The notes: a model not told the origin generated them from the sequence alone. DNA of 64,000 nt from Lachnospiraceae bacterium (GCA_022791755.1 JAAVZR010000016.1:124001-188000), one strand, 5' to 3'; numbered from the stretch's first letter, positions 1 through 10,377 are shown. Translations and numbers: made by a program.

Positions 1-1
1 C

Positions 2-841
2 GTCAGCTACTGGAAGGACGCGTTTCGGCGTATCACCCATGACAGGGTGGCCATGGTGAGCCTGGCCTTTATCGCGGTAATCGTCCTTCTGGCGGTCTTT
101 GCTCCGTTATTCAGCCGGTTTCAATATGAGACCAATGATCTGGCCTCGTCCAATCTGCCTCCCAGCGCGGAGCACTGGTTCGGGACCGATACCCTGGGCC
201 GTGATCTGTGGGCCAGGGTCTGGGTGGGAGCCAGGATCTCTCTGATCGTAGGTCTCTTCGGAGCCATCGTGCCCCAGGCACTGGGAATCGTGATCGGCGG
301 GATCGCCGGATACTTCGGAGGCTGGGTGGATATGGTCATCATGCGGATCATTGACGTGGGCGTCTGTATCCCGGAGCTGATCTATATCACGCTGATTATG
401 CTTTACCTGGGATCCGGCCCGCTGCCTCTGATCCTGGCCTTTGCCATGGTGGGGTGGATGGGCAGCGCCCGCATGATCCGGGGACGCATCATGCAGTTTA
501 AGAACAGGGAATTTGTGCTGGCCAGCAAAAGCCTGGGCGGGACGCCTTTTCATCTGATCTTTCGGAGCATCTTTCCCAATATCCTGGGACAGCAGGTGGT
601 GTCTCTGACGGCGTCCATCCCCGGGGCAATCTTTATGGAAGCGTATTTAAGCTTTATCGGTCTGGGTATCCAGTCTCCCCTGACCTCCTGGGGACAGCTG
701 TCCCAGGTGGGAGCCGGCAATTACCGTCTGCATCCGTACCAGCTGTTTATCCCGGGCATTCTGATCAGCCTGACCATATTGGCGCTGTATCTGTTTGGCA
801 ACAGCCTGCGGGATGCCCTGGATCCTCATTTGAGAGACTGA
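2..841 (+). CDS. Oligo/dipeptide ABC transporter permease, DppC/OppC type (5' end outside window)
   Basis: Frame stays open to base 2 (VSYWKDAFRRITHDRVAMVSL...). FGTDTLGRDLWARVWVGARISL is typical of OppC/DppC; followed by ATPase genes. Confidence 0.9.
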   Translation, partial: VSYWKDAFRRITHDRVAMVSLAFIAVIVLLAVFAPLFSRFQYETNDLASSNLPPSAEHWFGTDTLGRDLWARVWVGARISLIVGLFGAIVPQALGIVIGGIAGYFGGWVDMVIMRIIDVGVCIPELIYITLIMLYLGSGPLPLILAFAMVGWMGSARMIRGRIMQFKNREFVLASKSLGGTPFHLIFRSIFPNILGQQVVSLTASIPGAIFMEAYLSFIGLGIQSPLTSWGQLSQVGAGNYRLHPYQLFIPGILISLTILALYLFGNSLRDALDPHLRD

Positions 842-853
842 CAGGAGGGGACT

Positions 854-1894
854 ATGAAACATTTACTGGAAGTAAAGAACCTGAAGGTTTCCTTTGACAC
901 CTATGCCGGAGAGGTACAGGCGGTCAGAGGCGTCAGCTTTCATCTGGACCAGGGGGAGACGCTGGCCATCGTGGGCGAGTCCGGCTGCGGCAAATCGGTA
1001 TCCATCCAGACGGTCATGCGCATCGTACCCATGCCTCCGGCCCGAATCAAGGAGGGAAGTATCCTCTATAACGGGGAGGAGCTGGCGGATAAGAGCGACG
1101 CGGAGATGGAGCAGTACCGGGGCAATGAGATGGCCATGATTTTCCAGGATTCCATGACCAGCTTAAATCCCACCATGCGGGTGGGAAAGCAGCTGATGGA
1201 GGGGATCCTGAAGCATCAGAAGACCGGCAGGGACGAGGCCCGAAGAAGGGTGCTTGCCATGCTGAAGGAGGTGGGGATCCCGGATCCGGAAAGCGCATTT
1301 CGCCGTTATCCCCATACCATGTCCGGCGGTCAGCGCCAGCGCGTCATGATCGCCATGGCACTGTGCTGCGGGCCGAAGATTCTCTTTGCCGACGAGCCCA
1401 CCACGGCCTTGGATGTGACCATGCAGGCCCAGATTCTGGATCTGATCGGCCGCCTGCAACGGCAATACGATATGGGGGTAGTGTTGATCACCCATGACCT
1501 GGGCGTGGTGGCCAAGATGGCGGACCGGATCAACGTGATGTATGCAGGCAGGATTGTGGAGTCAGGCACATCGAGGCAAATCTTCTACCATCCCAGCCAC
1601 CCCTACACGCTGGGGCTTTTGGGCGCCATGCCTAACCTGATCCAGGAGCGCAAGGAGGAGCTGTACAATATCCCCGGAGCGCCTCCGGATCTGTTTGCTC
1701 CGCCGCCCGGCTGTGCGTTTGCGGGCCGCTGCCGCTACTGCATGGGCGTGTGCCGGAGAGCGGACGCGCCGGAATTTACGACGGAGGACGGCCACATATC
1801 CCGCTGCTGGCTGTTGGATGAGAGAGGAAAGAAATATCGTCCCGAGGGCTTCGGCGGGCGGACGGCAGAGAAAGGGGGATCTGACGATGAGTGA
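854..1894 (+). CDS. Oligo/dipeptide ABC transporter ATP-binding protein, DppD/OppD type
   Basis: Walker A GESGCGKS, signature SGGQRQRV, C-terminal Cys-rich oligopeptide_HPY-like motif. Confidence 0.93.
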   Translation: MKHLLEVKNLKVSFDTYAGEVQAVRGVSFHLDQGETLAIVGESGCGKSVSIQTVMRIVPMPPARIKEGSILYNGEELADKSDAEMEQYRGNEMAMIFQDSMTSLNPTMRVGKQLMEGILKHQKTGRDEARRRVLAMLKEVGIPDPESAFRRYPHTMSGGQRQRVMIAMALCCGPKILFADEPTTALDVTMQAQILDLIGRLQRQYDMGVVLITHDLGVVAKMADRINVMYAGRIVESGTSRQIFYHPSHPYTLGLLGAMPNLIQERKEELYNIPGAPPDLFAPPPGCAFAGRCRYCMGVCRRADAPEFTTEDGHISRCWLLDERGKKYRPEGFGGRTAEKGGSDDE

Positions 1895-2843
1895 AGCGCT
1901 GCTGGAGGTACGGCATCTGAAGAAATATTTTCCCGCCGGGAGAAACGCCCTGTTGAAGGCGGTGGACGATGTCTCCTTCTGCATCAATAAAGGCGAGACC
2001 CTGGGACTGGTGGGGGAGTCCGGCTGCGGCAAGACCACGGTGGGACGCACTCTCATACGGATCTATGAGCCGGACGGAGGAAAGATACTTTTCGACGGGC
2101 AGGATATCAGCCGGGTGAACCGGACTCAGGCGAAGGAGCTGACCCGCAGGATGCAGATGGTATTTCAGGATCCCTATGCGTCCCTGAATCCTTTTTATAC
2201 GGTGGGCGAGGTCATAGCGGAAGGATTTTCGATCCATGGGATGTACCCCAATAAGAAAGAAAGGCAGGAGCGGATCTGTGAGCTCCTGGAGATGGTGGGG
2301 CTGCACCGGGATCACGCGGGCCGTTTTCCCCATGAGTTTTCCGGGGGCCAGCGCCAGAGAGTGGGCATCGCCAGGGCGCTGGCGCTTGATCCCAGCTTCC
2401 TGATCTGCGACGAACCGATCTCGGCGCTGGACGTGTCGATTCAGGCGCAGGTGGTCAATATGCTGATCCGTTTCCAGGAGCAGATGAATCTGACCTATCT
2501 CTTTATCGCTCACGATCTGTCCATGGTGCGCCATATTTCTGACAAGACGGCGGTGATGTACTGCGGCACGATGGTGGAGTACGGAAAGACGCAGGAGGTA
2601 TACGACCATGCGGCGCATCCCTATACCCGGGGACTTTTGTCCGCGGTGCCGGTGGCGGATCCGGACTATGAGGCCAGTCACAGCAGGATTCCCATGGACG
2701 GGGAAGTCCCCAGTCCTGTAAATCCCGCGCCTGGCTGCCGCTTCGCGGGACGCTGTCACCATGCCACGGATCAGTGCCGCGGGGAGACGCCGGTGCTTAA
2801 GGATGTGGGAGGCGGGCATCTGGCGGCCTGCCATCTTCTGTAG
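1887..2843 (+). CDS. Oligo/dipeptide ABC transporter ATP-binding protein, DppF/OppF type
   Basis: ATGAGTGA overlap with previous gene; GESGCGKTT, SGGQRQRVGIARAL, C-terminal CRFAGRCHHATDQC. Confidence 0.92.
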   Translation: MSEALLEVRHLKKYFPAGRNALLKAVDDVSFCINKGETLGLVGESGCGKTTVGRTLIRIYEPDGGKILFDGQDISRVNRTQAKELTRRMQMVFQDPYASLNPFYTVGEVIAEGFSIHGMYPNKKERQERICELLEMVGLHRDHAGRFPHEFSGGQRQRVGIARALALDPSFLICDEPISALDVSIQAQVVNMLIRFQEQMNLTYLFIAHDLSMVRHISDKTAVMYCGTMVEYGKTQEVYDHAAHPYTRGLLSAVPVADPDYEASHSRIPMDGEVPSPVNPAPGCRFAGRCHHATDQCRGETPVLKDVGGGHLAACHLL

Positions 2844-2869
2844 ACCAGACACAGAGAGGAGGAGCAGGG

Positions 2870-4282
2870 ATGATCGGCGAGAATCGGATGAGGGAGATCC
2901 TGGCGGAGGCGCTGGGGGGCACAGGAGACTTTGCGGAGATTTTTTTTGAGGATTCCATTGAGAACAATCTGTATCAGCGCAACGGGACTCTGGATAAGGC
3001 GGAGGCCGTGCGGATCTGCGGAGCCGGTATCTATGTGCTGAGAGGGACGAACAGTGCCTATGTATACACCAATGACATGAGTTTTGAAGGCCTGGCTGAG
3101 GCCGCCCGTCAGGCGTCGGGGCTTCTGGCCTGTGCCGGGGGTCTCCCGCAGCCATGGAGTAAGGGCGGCGCGGATACCGTGGCGGTGTCGGGAAAAAGGT
3201 ATTTTCCGAACCCCAATCCCTGCCGGGTGCGGCCTTCGCAGGTGGAGGGAAGTAAGAGGACAGCGTTGGTGGAGGAGGCGGCCCGTATCGCCAGGCAGTG
3301 CAGCCCGGATCTGATACAGCTGGAGGTGGCTCAGTTTGCCAGGGAACAGCATGTCACGGTGGTGAATACGGAAGGGCTCTATACGGAGGATGATCGTGTG
3401 ACGGACCGTCTGCGCTTTCGCTATGTACTGAGCCGCGGCGGCGAACAGAAGTCCGGCTGGGGAGATTACACCAGGCCCCAGGGCTGGGAGGCGTATGACT
3501 GCATGGAACCGGTGAGACAGACGGTGAGAGAGCTCTTTACCGGGGCGTCGGCTTCTTTCTTTGGGAAGCGGGTGAAGGCCTGCCGGGTTCCGGTGATCAT
3601 GGAGGCCGGCGTCTGCGGTACTCTGTGGCATGAAGCCTGCGGCCATCCGCTGGAGGCTTCGTCCATCAGCAGCCACAGCAGCGAATATGAAGGGCTGCTG
3701 GGACAGAAGATCGCCACGGATAAGGTGACGCTGATCGACGACGGCACGATACCGGGGCTCTATGGCAGCCGGGCTATCGACGATGAAGGTCATCCCACGC
3801 AGAAAAACGTGCTGATCGAAAAGGGTGTGCTGAAGGGATATCTGTGTGACCGGCTGGGAGGACGCAGGCTGGGAACGGCATCCACCGGCAGCGGACGGCG
3901 TCAGGGCTATATGTACGCGCCCATGGCCCGGATGAGCAATACCTACCTGGAGGTGGGGGAGGATTCGGAGGAGGATCTGCTGTCCTCCGTCGACGAGGGC
4001 CTGTATGTGAAATCCTTTGGCGGCGGCAGCGGCGGCCGGGAATTTTCCCTGGAGGTCAGTGAAGGCTACTGGATTCACAACGGGCAGATCACATATCCGG
4101 TGAAGGGACTGATGCTGACCGGCAGGGGGCTGGATCTTCTCAAAAAGATCGACGGCGTAGGCCGGATCCAGGGCTATGACGGAGGCGGGTTCTGCGGAGC
4201 AGATTCCGGTCTGTGTCCGGTGACGTCCTATCAGCCGCGGATCCGGGTCAGTGAGATGAGTATAGGAGGGGAGGAAGCCTGA
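2870..4282 (+). CDS. tldD: TldD-family metalloprotease subunit
   Basis: TldD motif GVCGTLWHEACGHPLEASSI (HExxxH) and C-terminal GGxGFCGADSGLCPVTSYQP. Confidence 0.88.
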   Translation: MIGENRMREILAEALGGTGDFAEIFFEDSIENNLYQRNGTLDKAEAVRICGAGIYVLRGTNSAYVYTNDMSFEGLAEAARQASGLLACAGGLPQPWSKGGADTVAVSGKRYFPNPNPCRVRPSQVEGSKRTALVEEAARIARQCSPDLIQLEVAQFAREQHVTVVNTEGLYTEDDRVTDRLRFRYVLSRGGEQKSGWGDYTRPQGWEAYDCMEPVRQTVRELFTGASASFFGKRVKACRVPVIMEAGVCGTLWHEACGHPLEASSISSHSSEYEGLLGQKIATDKVTLIDDGTIPGLYGSRAIDDEGHPTQKNVLIEKGVLKGYLCDRLGGRRLGTASTGSGRRQGYMYAPMARMSNTYLEVGEDSEEDLLSSVDEGLYVKSFGGGSGGREFSLEVSEGYWIHNGQITYPVKGLMLTGRGLDLLKKIDGVGRIQGYDGGGFCGADSGLCPVTSYQPRIRVSEMSIGGEEA

Positions 4283-5655
4283 TGGAAAACATAAGGGTCA
4301 TGGATCGTTACCGGGAAGCCTGTCTGGCGCTTCCCGAAGAGATCAAAAGAGCCGGGGCGGAAGGGCGCAGGGAAAAGATCCTGTCTCTTAGCGTCACAGG
4401 CGGAGCCCTGGCGGGTTCGCGCAGCTGCGATGTGACCACGGTGTCGGTGAGCGCCGCGGGGGATGACGGCCGATGGGGTTATGCTTTCACTCAGAATCTG
4501 GAGGAAGAGCCCCGGGAGGTATTCAGGCGGGCGGCGGAGGCCGGGAAGCTGGCCGGAGATACGGTCGCGGAGCGGGCATTCGGGCAGGACGGGGGTGCCT
4601 CCTCTGTTGTGGAAAGGGCAGAATCGGTTCTGCATGCAGAAGATCTTCTGCATACCGGGATTATGGTGGAAAAATGGGCCCTGGAGAGCCACGAGGCGGT
4701 GACGGAGGCCACCGTCACGGTATCCTCTTTTGAGACAGACAACTGGGTGGTGAATTCCGAAGGCCTGTCCCGAAGCGCTGCCCATACCTGGCTGGACGTG
4801 GAGGTGGATGTGGTGGTGGTGAGAGAGGGGCGTAAAGGGAATCTCTCCTGGTACGCCTCCCTCTCCGGTCCCGATGATCTGGAGGGCAGAAAAGAGGATC
4901 TGGAAAGGAGCCTGCGGCGCAATCTGACAGCCAGACAGACGCCGGTTGCTTTTACCTCCGGTGTGTACCGGGTGCTCTTAAGCAGGGAGTCCATAGATAT
5001 GATCCTGGTGACGCTGTGGCAGGCCTTCAGCGGATGCCATCAGAGAGAACAGTCTTCCTTTCTGACAGACCGTATGGGCCAGAGGATCGCGTCGAAAGCG
5101 TTTTCCATGGTGGATGCGCCTGAAATGCCGGGCTGCGGGTATGGCCGCAGACTGGACTGCCAGGGGATATGGGCCAGAGAGACGGCCCTGGTGACAGATG
5201 GCGTGATGACAGGGAGGATTCATAACCTGGCAAGCGCTGCGTATTTTGGGGAGGAACCCACGGGAAATGCCGGAAGGGCGGAGGGATTTTTCTCAGGGCT
5301 GCCCACCGGCATGACAGCGATCCCCAACGTGACCTGTATCCTTCCGGGAGAAATGAAGGAGGAGGAGATGCTGTCCCGTCTGGGCGACGGCGTGTGGATC
5401 ACGGAGACATACGATCCGTTTCACTCCATAGAGATCGGGAGCGGCGAGTTTGCCATTCCCTGTAACGGTGTGCGGGTGATCGGCGGAAAGCCGGTGGGAG
5501 CGCTGAATTCCCTGACAATCACGGGAAATCTGGCGAAGCTTTTGCCGGAGATCGAAGCGGCTGGGGACACGGTGGCTTTTCGGCGGTTCTATACGGGACT
5601 TTATTATCTGGGAGGACCGGAGTTACTGATAAGGCGGTTGCAGGTAAACGGATAG
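4282..5655 (+). CDS. TldE/PmbA-family protein
   Basis: Overlaps the tldD stop by one base; PmbA-like C-terminus GSGEFAIPCNGVRVIGGKPVGALNSLTITGNLAKLL. Confidence 0.85.
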   Translation: MENIRVMDRYREACLALPEEIKRAGAEGRREKILSLSVTGGALAGSRSCDVTTVSVSAAGDDGRWGYAFTQNLEEEPREVFRRAAEAGKLAGDTVAERAFGQDGGASSVVERAESVLHAEDLLHTGIMVEKWALESHEAVTEATVTVSSFETDNWVVNSEGLSRSAAHTWLDVEVDVVVVREGRKGNLSWYASLSGPDDLEGRKEDLERSLRRNLTARQTPVAFTSGVYRVLLSRESIDMILVTLWQAFSGCHQREQSSFLTDRMGQRIASKAFSMVDAPEMPGCGYGRRLDCQGIWARETALVTDGVMTGRIHNLASAAYFGEEPTGNAGRAEGFFSGLPTGMTAIPNVTCILPGEMKEEEMLSRLGDGVWITETYDPFHSIEIGSGEFAIPCNGVRVIGGKPVGALNSLTITGNLAKLLPEIEAAGDTVAFRRFYTGLYYLGGPELLIRRLQVNG

Positions 5656-5662
5656 AGCGCCG

Positions 5663-6274
5663 TCAGACATCCCGGGGATCCACCATCAGATCCTCGCACA
5701 GGCAGGCAAGGGCCGTTTCGCAATCCTTTTGTAATATGGCGTCCAGGATCCTGGCATGGTAATTCGTGTAGTCCTTTTGGGTGGCCGCAGGATAATGGAA
5801 GATGACGACGCAGCGGCTGGCATGATCCAGATAGGTTTGCAGGGCCTCCTCCAGATACCGGTTGCCGGTGAGCCGGGCCAGGCGCAGATGAAACAGCGTA
5901 TTGTTGGTCAGATAAGGATGCATGGGATCAGCGGGGGAATCGTCGCTCTCCGTGCAGGCGTAGAGGGCGCGGATTTCATCGGGGTCGCCATTTTTTATCA
6001 GCAGGCGGATACAGTAGGCTTCCAGCTGATAGCGGACCTGCTGGCTCTGGATACACTCGTCCGGTGTGATCTCCCGGACCATGTAGCCCTTGCGGGGATA
6101 GCTTTTCAGATAGTTCTCATGGCAGAGGCGCTGCAGGACCTCCCTGGCGGCGGGCTTGCTGATCCCGTAGGTATCGGCGCAGTCCTGCTCCAGGATGAGC
6201 TGCTGGGTGGTGATGGTACCGTCGATGATGGAATTGAGAATCGCATAGTAAGCAGAATCTTTTCGGGAAGCCAT
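5663..6274 (-). CDS. GntR-family (FCD-type) transcriptional regulator
   Basis: HTH region DTYGISKPAAREVLQRLCHENYLKSYPRKGYMV plus FCD-like helical C-terminus; start taken at MASRKDSAYYA. Confidence 0.8.
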   Translation of the reverse strand: MASRKDSAYYAILNSIIDGTITTQQLILEQDCADTYGISKPAAREVLQRLCHENYLKSYPRKGYMVREITPDECIQSQQVRYQLEAYCIRLLIKNGDPDEIRALYACTESDDSPADPMHPYLTNNTLFHLRLARLTGNRYLEEALQTYLDHASRCVVIFHYPAATQKDYTNYHARILDAILQKDCETALACLCEDLMVDPRDV

Positions 6275-6391
6275 ATTTTTTCTCCAGAATATAATGGGGG
6301 ACTGCCAAAGCATAAAGGGCGGCAGGTCCGCAGGTAAGATTAAGAACAGTTTAGCACACAGATGAAAGAAAGTAAAGTCAGGAGGAGCCTT

Positions 6392-7333
6392 GTGAAAATC
6401 GTAGAAGCAAAGGAAGTGTTTGAACGTCTGGACATGAAAACCTGTATCGGTCTGATGCGGGAAGCGCTGAAAGGGCTGGCGTCAGGCAGCGCGTATCAGC
6501 CGCTGCGTTCCATTCATGTACTGCCCGGCGGGGAGAAATTTGGTTTTATGCCGGCTTATCTGGGGCCGGACAGCTGCTTTGGCAGCAAGATCGTGGTGGC
6601 CTGCCCTCAGAATGCCGGGACAGAGTACCCTTCCCACATCGGGTATGTGATGATCTTTGAGTCGGCCCATGGACAGGTGACCGGGATGGCGGATGCGGGA
6701 GCCATCACACAGATCCGCACCGGAGCGGTCAGCGCGGTGGCCACAGACCTGCTGGCGGTAAAGGACGCGTCCCGTCTGGCCATCGTGGGGGCCGGGGCTC
6801 AGGGACGCTCTCACCTGGAGGCGATGCTGTGCGTGCGTCCGGTAGAGAGGGTGACGGTGTATGACCTCTGTCCTCAGGCGGCCAGGCGGTTTGCGGTGGA
6901 GATGGAAGAGAAATTTGGCGTCTCTGTCACGGTATGCGAGTCCGTAAAGGAGGCCGTAGAAGAAGCGGATATCATCTGCACTGTGACTCCCGCAAAGGAG
7001 GCCTACCTGGAGGCGGAGTGGATCAGGCCCGGCGCTCATATCAATGCCGTCGGGACCTTTACGCCGGATACCAGGGAAGTGACCTCGAAGCTGGTGCAGG
7101 TCTCCCGGCTCTTTGCCGATCAGGTGGAGGCATGCCGTAAGGAAAGCGGAGAATATCTGACGCCGCTTAAGGAGGGGCTCATCGGAGAGGATCATATCCT
7201 GGGAAGCATCGGCGATATCCTGTTAGGACGGGTAAAAGGGCGCACCGGCGCGCAGGAGATCACACTGTTTGACGCCCTGGGGCAGGCGGTGGAGGATGTG
7301 GCCTGCGGTATGTATCTGTGCGGGAAGGAATAG
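6392..7333 (+). CDS. Ornithine cyclodeaminase / mu-crystallin family protein
   Basis: AIVGAGAQGRSHLEAMLCVRPVERVTVYD Rossmann motif; ITQIRTGAVSAVATDLLA; GTG start after ggagg. Confidence 0.87.
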   Translation: MKIVEAKEVFERLDMKTCIGLMREALKGLASGSAYQPLRSIHVLPGGEKFGFMPAYLGPDSCFGSKIVVACPQNAGTEYPSHIGYVMIFESAHGQVTGMADAGAITQIRTGAVSAVATDLLAVKDASRLAIVGAGAQGRSHLEAMLCVRPVERVTVYDLCPQAARRFAVEMEEKFGVSVTVCESVKEAVEEADIICTVTPAKEAYLEAEWIRPGAHINAVGTFTPDTREVTSKLVQVSRLFADQVEACRKESGEYLTPLKEGLIGEDHILGSIGDILLGRVKGRTGAQEITLFDALGQAVEDVACGMYLCGKE

Positions 7334-7347
7334 AGGCTGGAGGCAGG

Positions 7348-8808
7348 ATGGAATTAAAAATTCGGTGTAAACCTTGCTGGGATGAGGCAGGGCGTACGGT
7401 GGGATATATGGATATCCGCGTCAGCGTAAAGACAGCGCCGGACGAGCAGCCGGCGGCGGATAAGATGGCGTCTCCTCCAAAGGATGACGGCAGGGAAAAA
7501 GAGGACGTAATTCTGGCGGAGATCGTCGAGCAGATCGTGGGGGTGCCCGGCTGCCGGACGGAGGGAATGCGATTCTCAGGACCGCGGGGAGAGATCCCGT
7601 ATCGGGAGGCAAGGCAGGAATCGAGCCCTCATATCCACACGATCCGCTATCTGGCAGAATCGGAAGAGGTGGGAGAATATGAGTATGAATACCGCGTTTT
7701 TCCACGTCAGGTGGGACCAGAAGGCCACAGTGCGCCTCTTTTTGACCTGAGAAGGGAGGAGGGGGGAATCAACGGGGCCGGAGCGGCGTTTCTGGCGCTT
7801 CCGGCTTTCGAGACGGCCAGGGTATCCGTGACATGGGATATGTCAGAGATGCCTCGGGGAGCGGAGGCTGTCTGCGCGTTTTTCGAGGGAGACGGGACGC
7901 TTAGCGCCTCGAGAGACCAGCTGCTCTACAGCTATTACGGATGCGGACTCCTTAATAAGGAGGCAGGAGGAGACTTTGGCATGTACTGGTTCGGGCATCC
8001 TCCCTTTGACGCGGCGGATGCCGCGGACCGCCTGAGACGGCTCTTTGAATATATGAAAGATTTTTTCGGAGAGAGGGAGGAGAAGCCCTACCGGATCTTC
8101 GTGCGAAAGGATCCCTTCGATGACAGCGGCCACGGTACGGCGGGCCAGCGGTCCTTTCTGTTTGGGTACAGCGACAAAATGGCGCCGTCGGTGGATGATC
8201 TGATGGATCTTCTGGCCCATGAGATGGTGCACAACTGGCCCGCCATGGAGGACGAACCGGCGGGACTGGGCACCTGGTATGTGGAAGGGTGTGCAGAGTA
8301 TTACAGTATAGTCCTGCCGCTTCGGGCAGGCATTACGGACCCGGCGCATACGGAGAAGGCGCTCCGGCGCCGCTGCGCGCCGTATTTCGGCAATCCCTGG
8401 CGGTATACGCCGAATCTGGAGGCAGGAAAGGCCTACTGGAAAGACAGCGCCGCCCAGAGAATGCCCTATGGGAGAGGATTCTTTTATCTGGCCCGCACCG
8501 ATATGCATATTCGCCGTGCATCCTGCGGCCAAAGGAGTCTGGACGATATCGTGCTGGCCCTGTGCCATATTCCGGGAGGCCGGCCGACGGAGCTTTGCTA
8601 CAGGGAGCTTTTAAAAAAGGAGCTGGGAGAGGACGGACTCAGAGAGTACGAGGCCATGTGCCAGGGAGCCCTGATGCTGCCGGAGGAAGGGATGTTTGAC
8701 GGGGCTTTTTGGCTTCGGGCAGAAGACGGGCCGGATGATACGGGAAAGGGCAGCTGTACCCGGTATGAGTTTGTCCTGCGCAGGGACAATACGGATGGAG
8801 CAGAATGA
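7348..8808 (+). CDS. M1-like (gluzincin) metallopeptidase
   Basis: LLAHEMVHNWPAMEDEP...WYVEGCAEYYS: HExxH plus downstream E. Confidence 0.72.
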   Translation: MELKIRCKPCWDEAGRTVGYMDIRVSVKTAPDEQPAADKMASPPKDDGREKEDVILAEIVEQIVGVPGCRTEGMRFSGPRGEIPYREARQESSPHIHTIRYLAESEEVGEYEYEYRVFPRQVGPEGHSAPLFDLRREEGGINGAGAAFLALPAFETARVSVTWDMSEMPRGAEAVCAFFEGDGTLSASRDQLLYSYYGCGLLNKEAGGDFGMYWFGHPPFDAADAADRLRRLFEYMKDFFGEREEKPYRIFVRKDPFDDSGHGTAGQRSFLFGYSDKMAPSVDDLMDLLAHEMVHNWPAMEDEPAGLGTWYVEGCAEYYSIVLPLRAGITDPAHTEKALRRRCAPYFGNPWRYTPNLEAGKAYWKDSAAQRMPYGRGFFYLARTDMHIRRASCGQRSLDDIVLALCHIPGGRPTELCYRELLKKELGEDGLREYEAMCQGALMLPEEGMFDGAFWLRAEDGPDDTGKGSCTRYEFVLRRDNTDGAE

Positions 8809-9997
8809 GGAAAGAGACATGGGGTATGATTTTGAGACGATAGCAAAGAGAGAGCGGATGGGGTCTCTGAAGCTGGCCATGACGCCAGAGGTACTCAGGG
8901 AGAAGGGGCTGGTAAGTTTTGCCGCAGGCGAGATGGATTTTCCCACGGCGCCGTCTTTGGTGGAAGCGGTGGTACGGGCGGCGGAGAACGGCCTCTTTGG
9001 CTTCACCTTAAAGGATGAAACGTATCTGTCCCATGTCCTGTGGTGGATGGAAAAGGCCCGGAACTGGCAGATCCGGCCGGAGTGGGTGGTGACAGCCTAT
9101 GGTACGATTTTTTCCGTAGCCACCTGTATCCGTGCGTTTGTGGGGCGGGATGAGAGAGTCATCGTACAGCCGCCCTTTTATTCCCGATATCAGCAGGCGG
9201 CGGACCGTCTGGGACGGCAGACCGTATATAATCCCATGGTTTTGGAGGAGGGCTGCTACCGGATGGATCTGGCGGGCCTGGAGCGCCTCATGGCAGATCC
9301 CGGGAACCGGATGCTGATTTTATGTAATCCGCATAATCCCAGCGGCCGGGTGTTTACGAGACAGGAGCTGGCGGAGGTGGCCAGACTGTCGGCCCGTTAT
9401 AAAACCATCGTGTTCAGCGATGAGATCTTTGCGGAGGTGATCCCGGGAGGCCGGCCGGTGACGCCCTATGCCTCTCTTGCGGAAGGACAGCGCCATGCCA
9501 TTACCTGTACCTCCCTGGGAAAGGCGTTTAACTGCACCGGTATGAATCTGGCCAATGTCATCATACCGGATGAGGATCTGAGGACCCGTTTTCAGGCGCA
9601 GAGAGACAGGGACCATTACGGCAGCATTGATCCTGGCGCCTATGCGGCGGTGACCGGGGCTTACTCGCCGGAGGGCTTTGACTGGCTCCAGGCCATGGTG
9701 AGGCATGTGAAGGAATGCTCGGATTATGTCCATGGCTTTATGAAAGAGAGGCTTTGGCAGTTTCCGGTATTGCCTACGGAGGGCGGTTTTGTCTGCTGGA
9801 TCGATTTCGGGGCGCTGAAAAAACCGGCCGAAGAGCTGGAGGGATATCTGTTAGAGAAAGCGCTTTTTCATGTCGATCCCGGTATCGGCTACGGTGGGCA
9901 GTGCGGAGGCTTTGCCCGGATGAATCTGGCCAGCACAAGAAAACAGCTGAAAGGGGCGATGGAGAGGCTGGAAAAGGTGTGGGGAGGGGGCCGGTAA
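8795..9997 (+). CDS. PLP-dependent aminotransferase, MalY/PatB (cystathionine beta-lyase) type
   Basis: NPHNPSGRVF, SDEIFAEVI, TSLGKAFNCTGM (PLP Lys); alternative start 8819. Confidence 0.85.
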   Translation: MEQNEERDMGYDFETIAKRERMGSLKLAMTPEVLREKGLVSFAAGEMDFPTAPSLVEAVVRAAENGLFGFTLKDETYLSHVLWWMEKARNWQIRPEWVVTAYGTIFSVATCIRAFVGRDERVIVQPPFYSRYQQAADRLGRQTVYNPMVLEEGCYRMDLAGLERLMADPGNRMLILCNPHNPSGRVFTRQELAEVARLSARYKTIVFSDEIFAEVIPGGRPVTPYASLAEGQRHAITCTSLGKAFNCTGMNLANVIIPDEDLRTRFQAQRDRDHYGSIDPGAYAAVTGAYSPEGFDWLQAMVRHVKECSDYVHGFMKERLWQFPVLPTEGGFVCWIDFGALKKPAEELEGYLLEKALFHVDPGIGYGGQCGGFARMNLASTRKQLKGAMERLEKVWGGGR

Positions 9998-10148
9998 AAT
10001 ATTGCGAATCGTAACAGATACTTGCCTTACCAGTAGAGCTGCCGATATTTTCTCTTGACACCAAAAGAAAATCTCTCCACTTTAATATTTACGGAGATGA
10101 CAAATGAATGGCTGGACTGCCTGACGCTTAGCCGGAGTGAGGTGGTTT

Positions 10149-10377
10149 ATGACGGATAAGGAAAAAAACGATTTCTTTTATGTTTGTTCTCTGATCGAAT
10201 ACATCGGGCCGGACAAAAAACAGAAGAGGTGTCGTGGCGGAAATAATCGGACAGAAAGGAATGGAGAAACTGCTGTCTGACGCGCCGGTGAATCATTGCC
10301 TTTCTTTTGAGCAGGTGGGGGATGAGGTGATAGAAAGATATCATTTGAAAAGTATGATTCCCCTGCGATTAGATCCA
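10149..10377 (+). pseudogene. Frameshifted small conserved-looking protein
   Basis: ATG frame reads MTDKEKNDFFYVCSLIEYIG then derails; +1 frame continues RTKNRRGVVAEIIGQKGMEKLLSDAPVNHCLSFEQVGDEVIERYHL. One extra base near 10206-10210 explains it. Confidence 0.55.

Noticed and set aside
1776-4078. Long minus-strand ORFs (459 and 435 aa)
   Set aside because: Antisense to oppF and tldD, no recognisable domains, His/Arg/Pro-rich composition typical of shadow frames.
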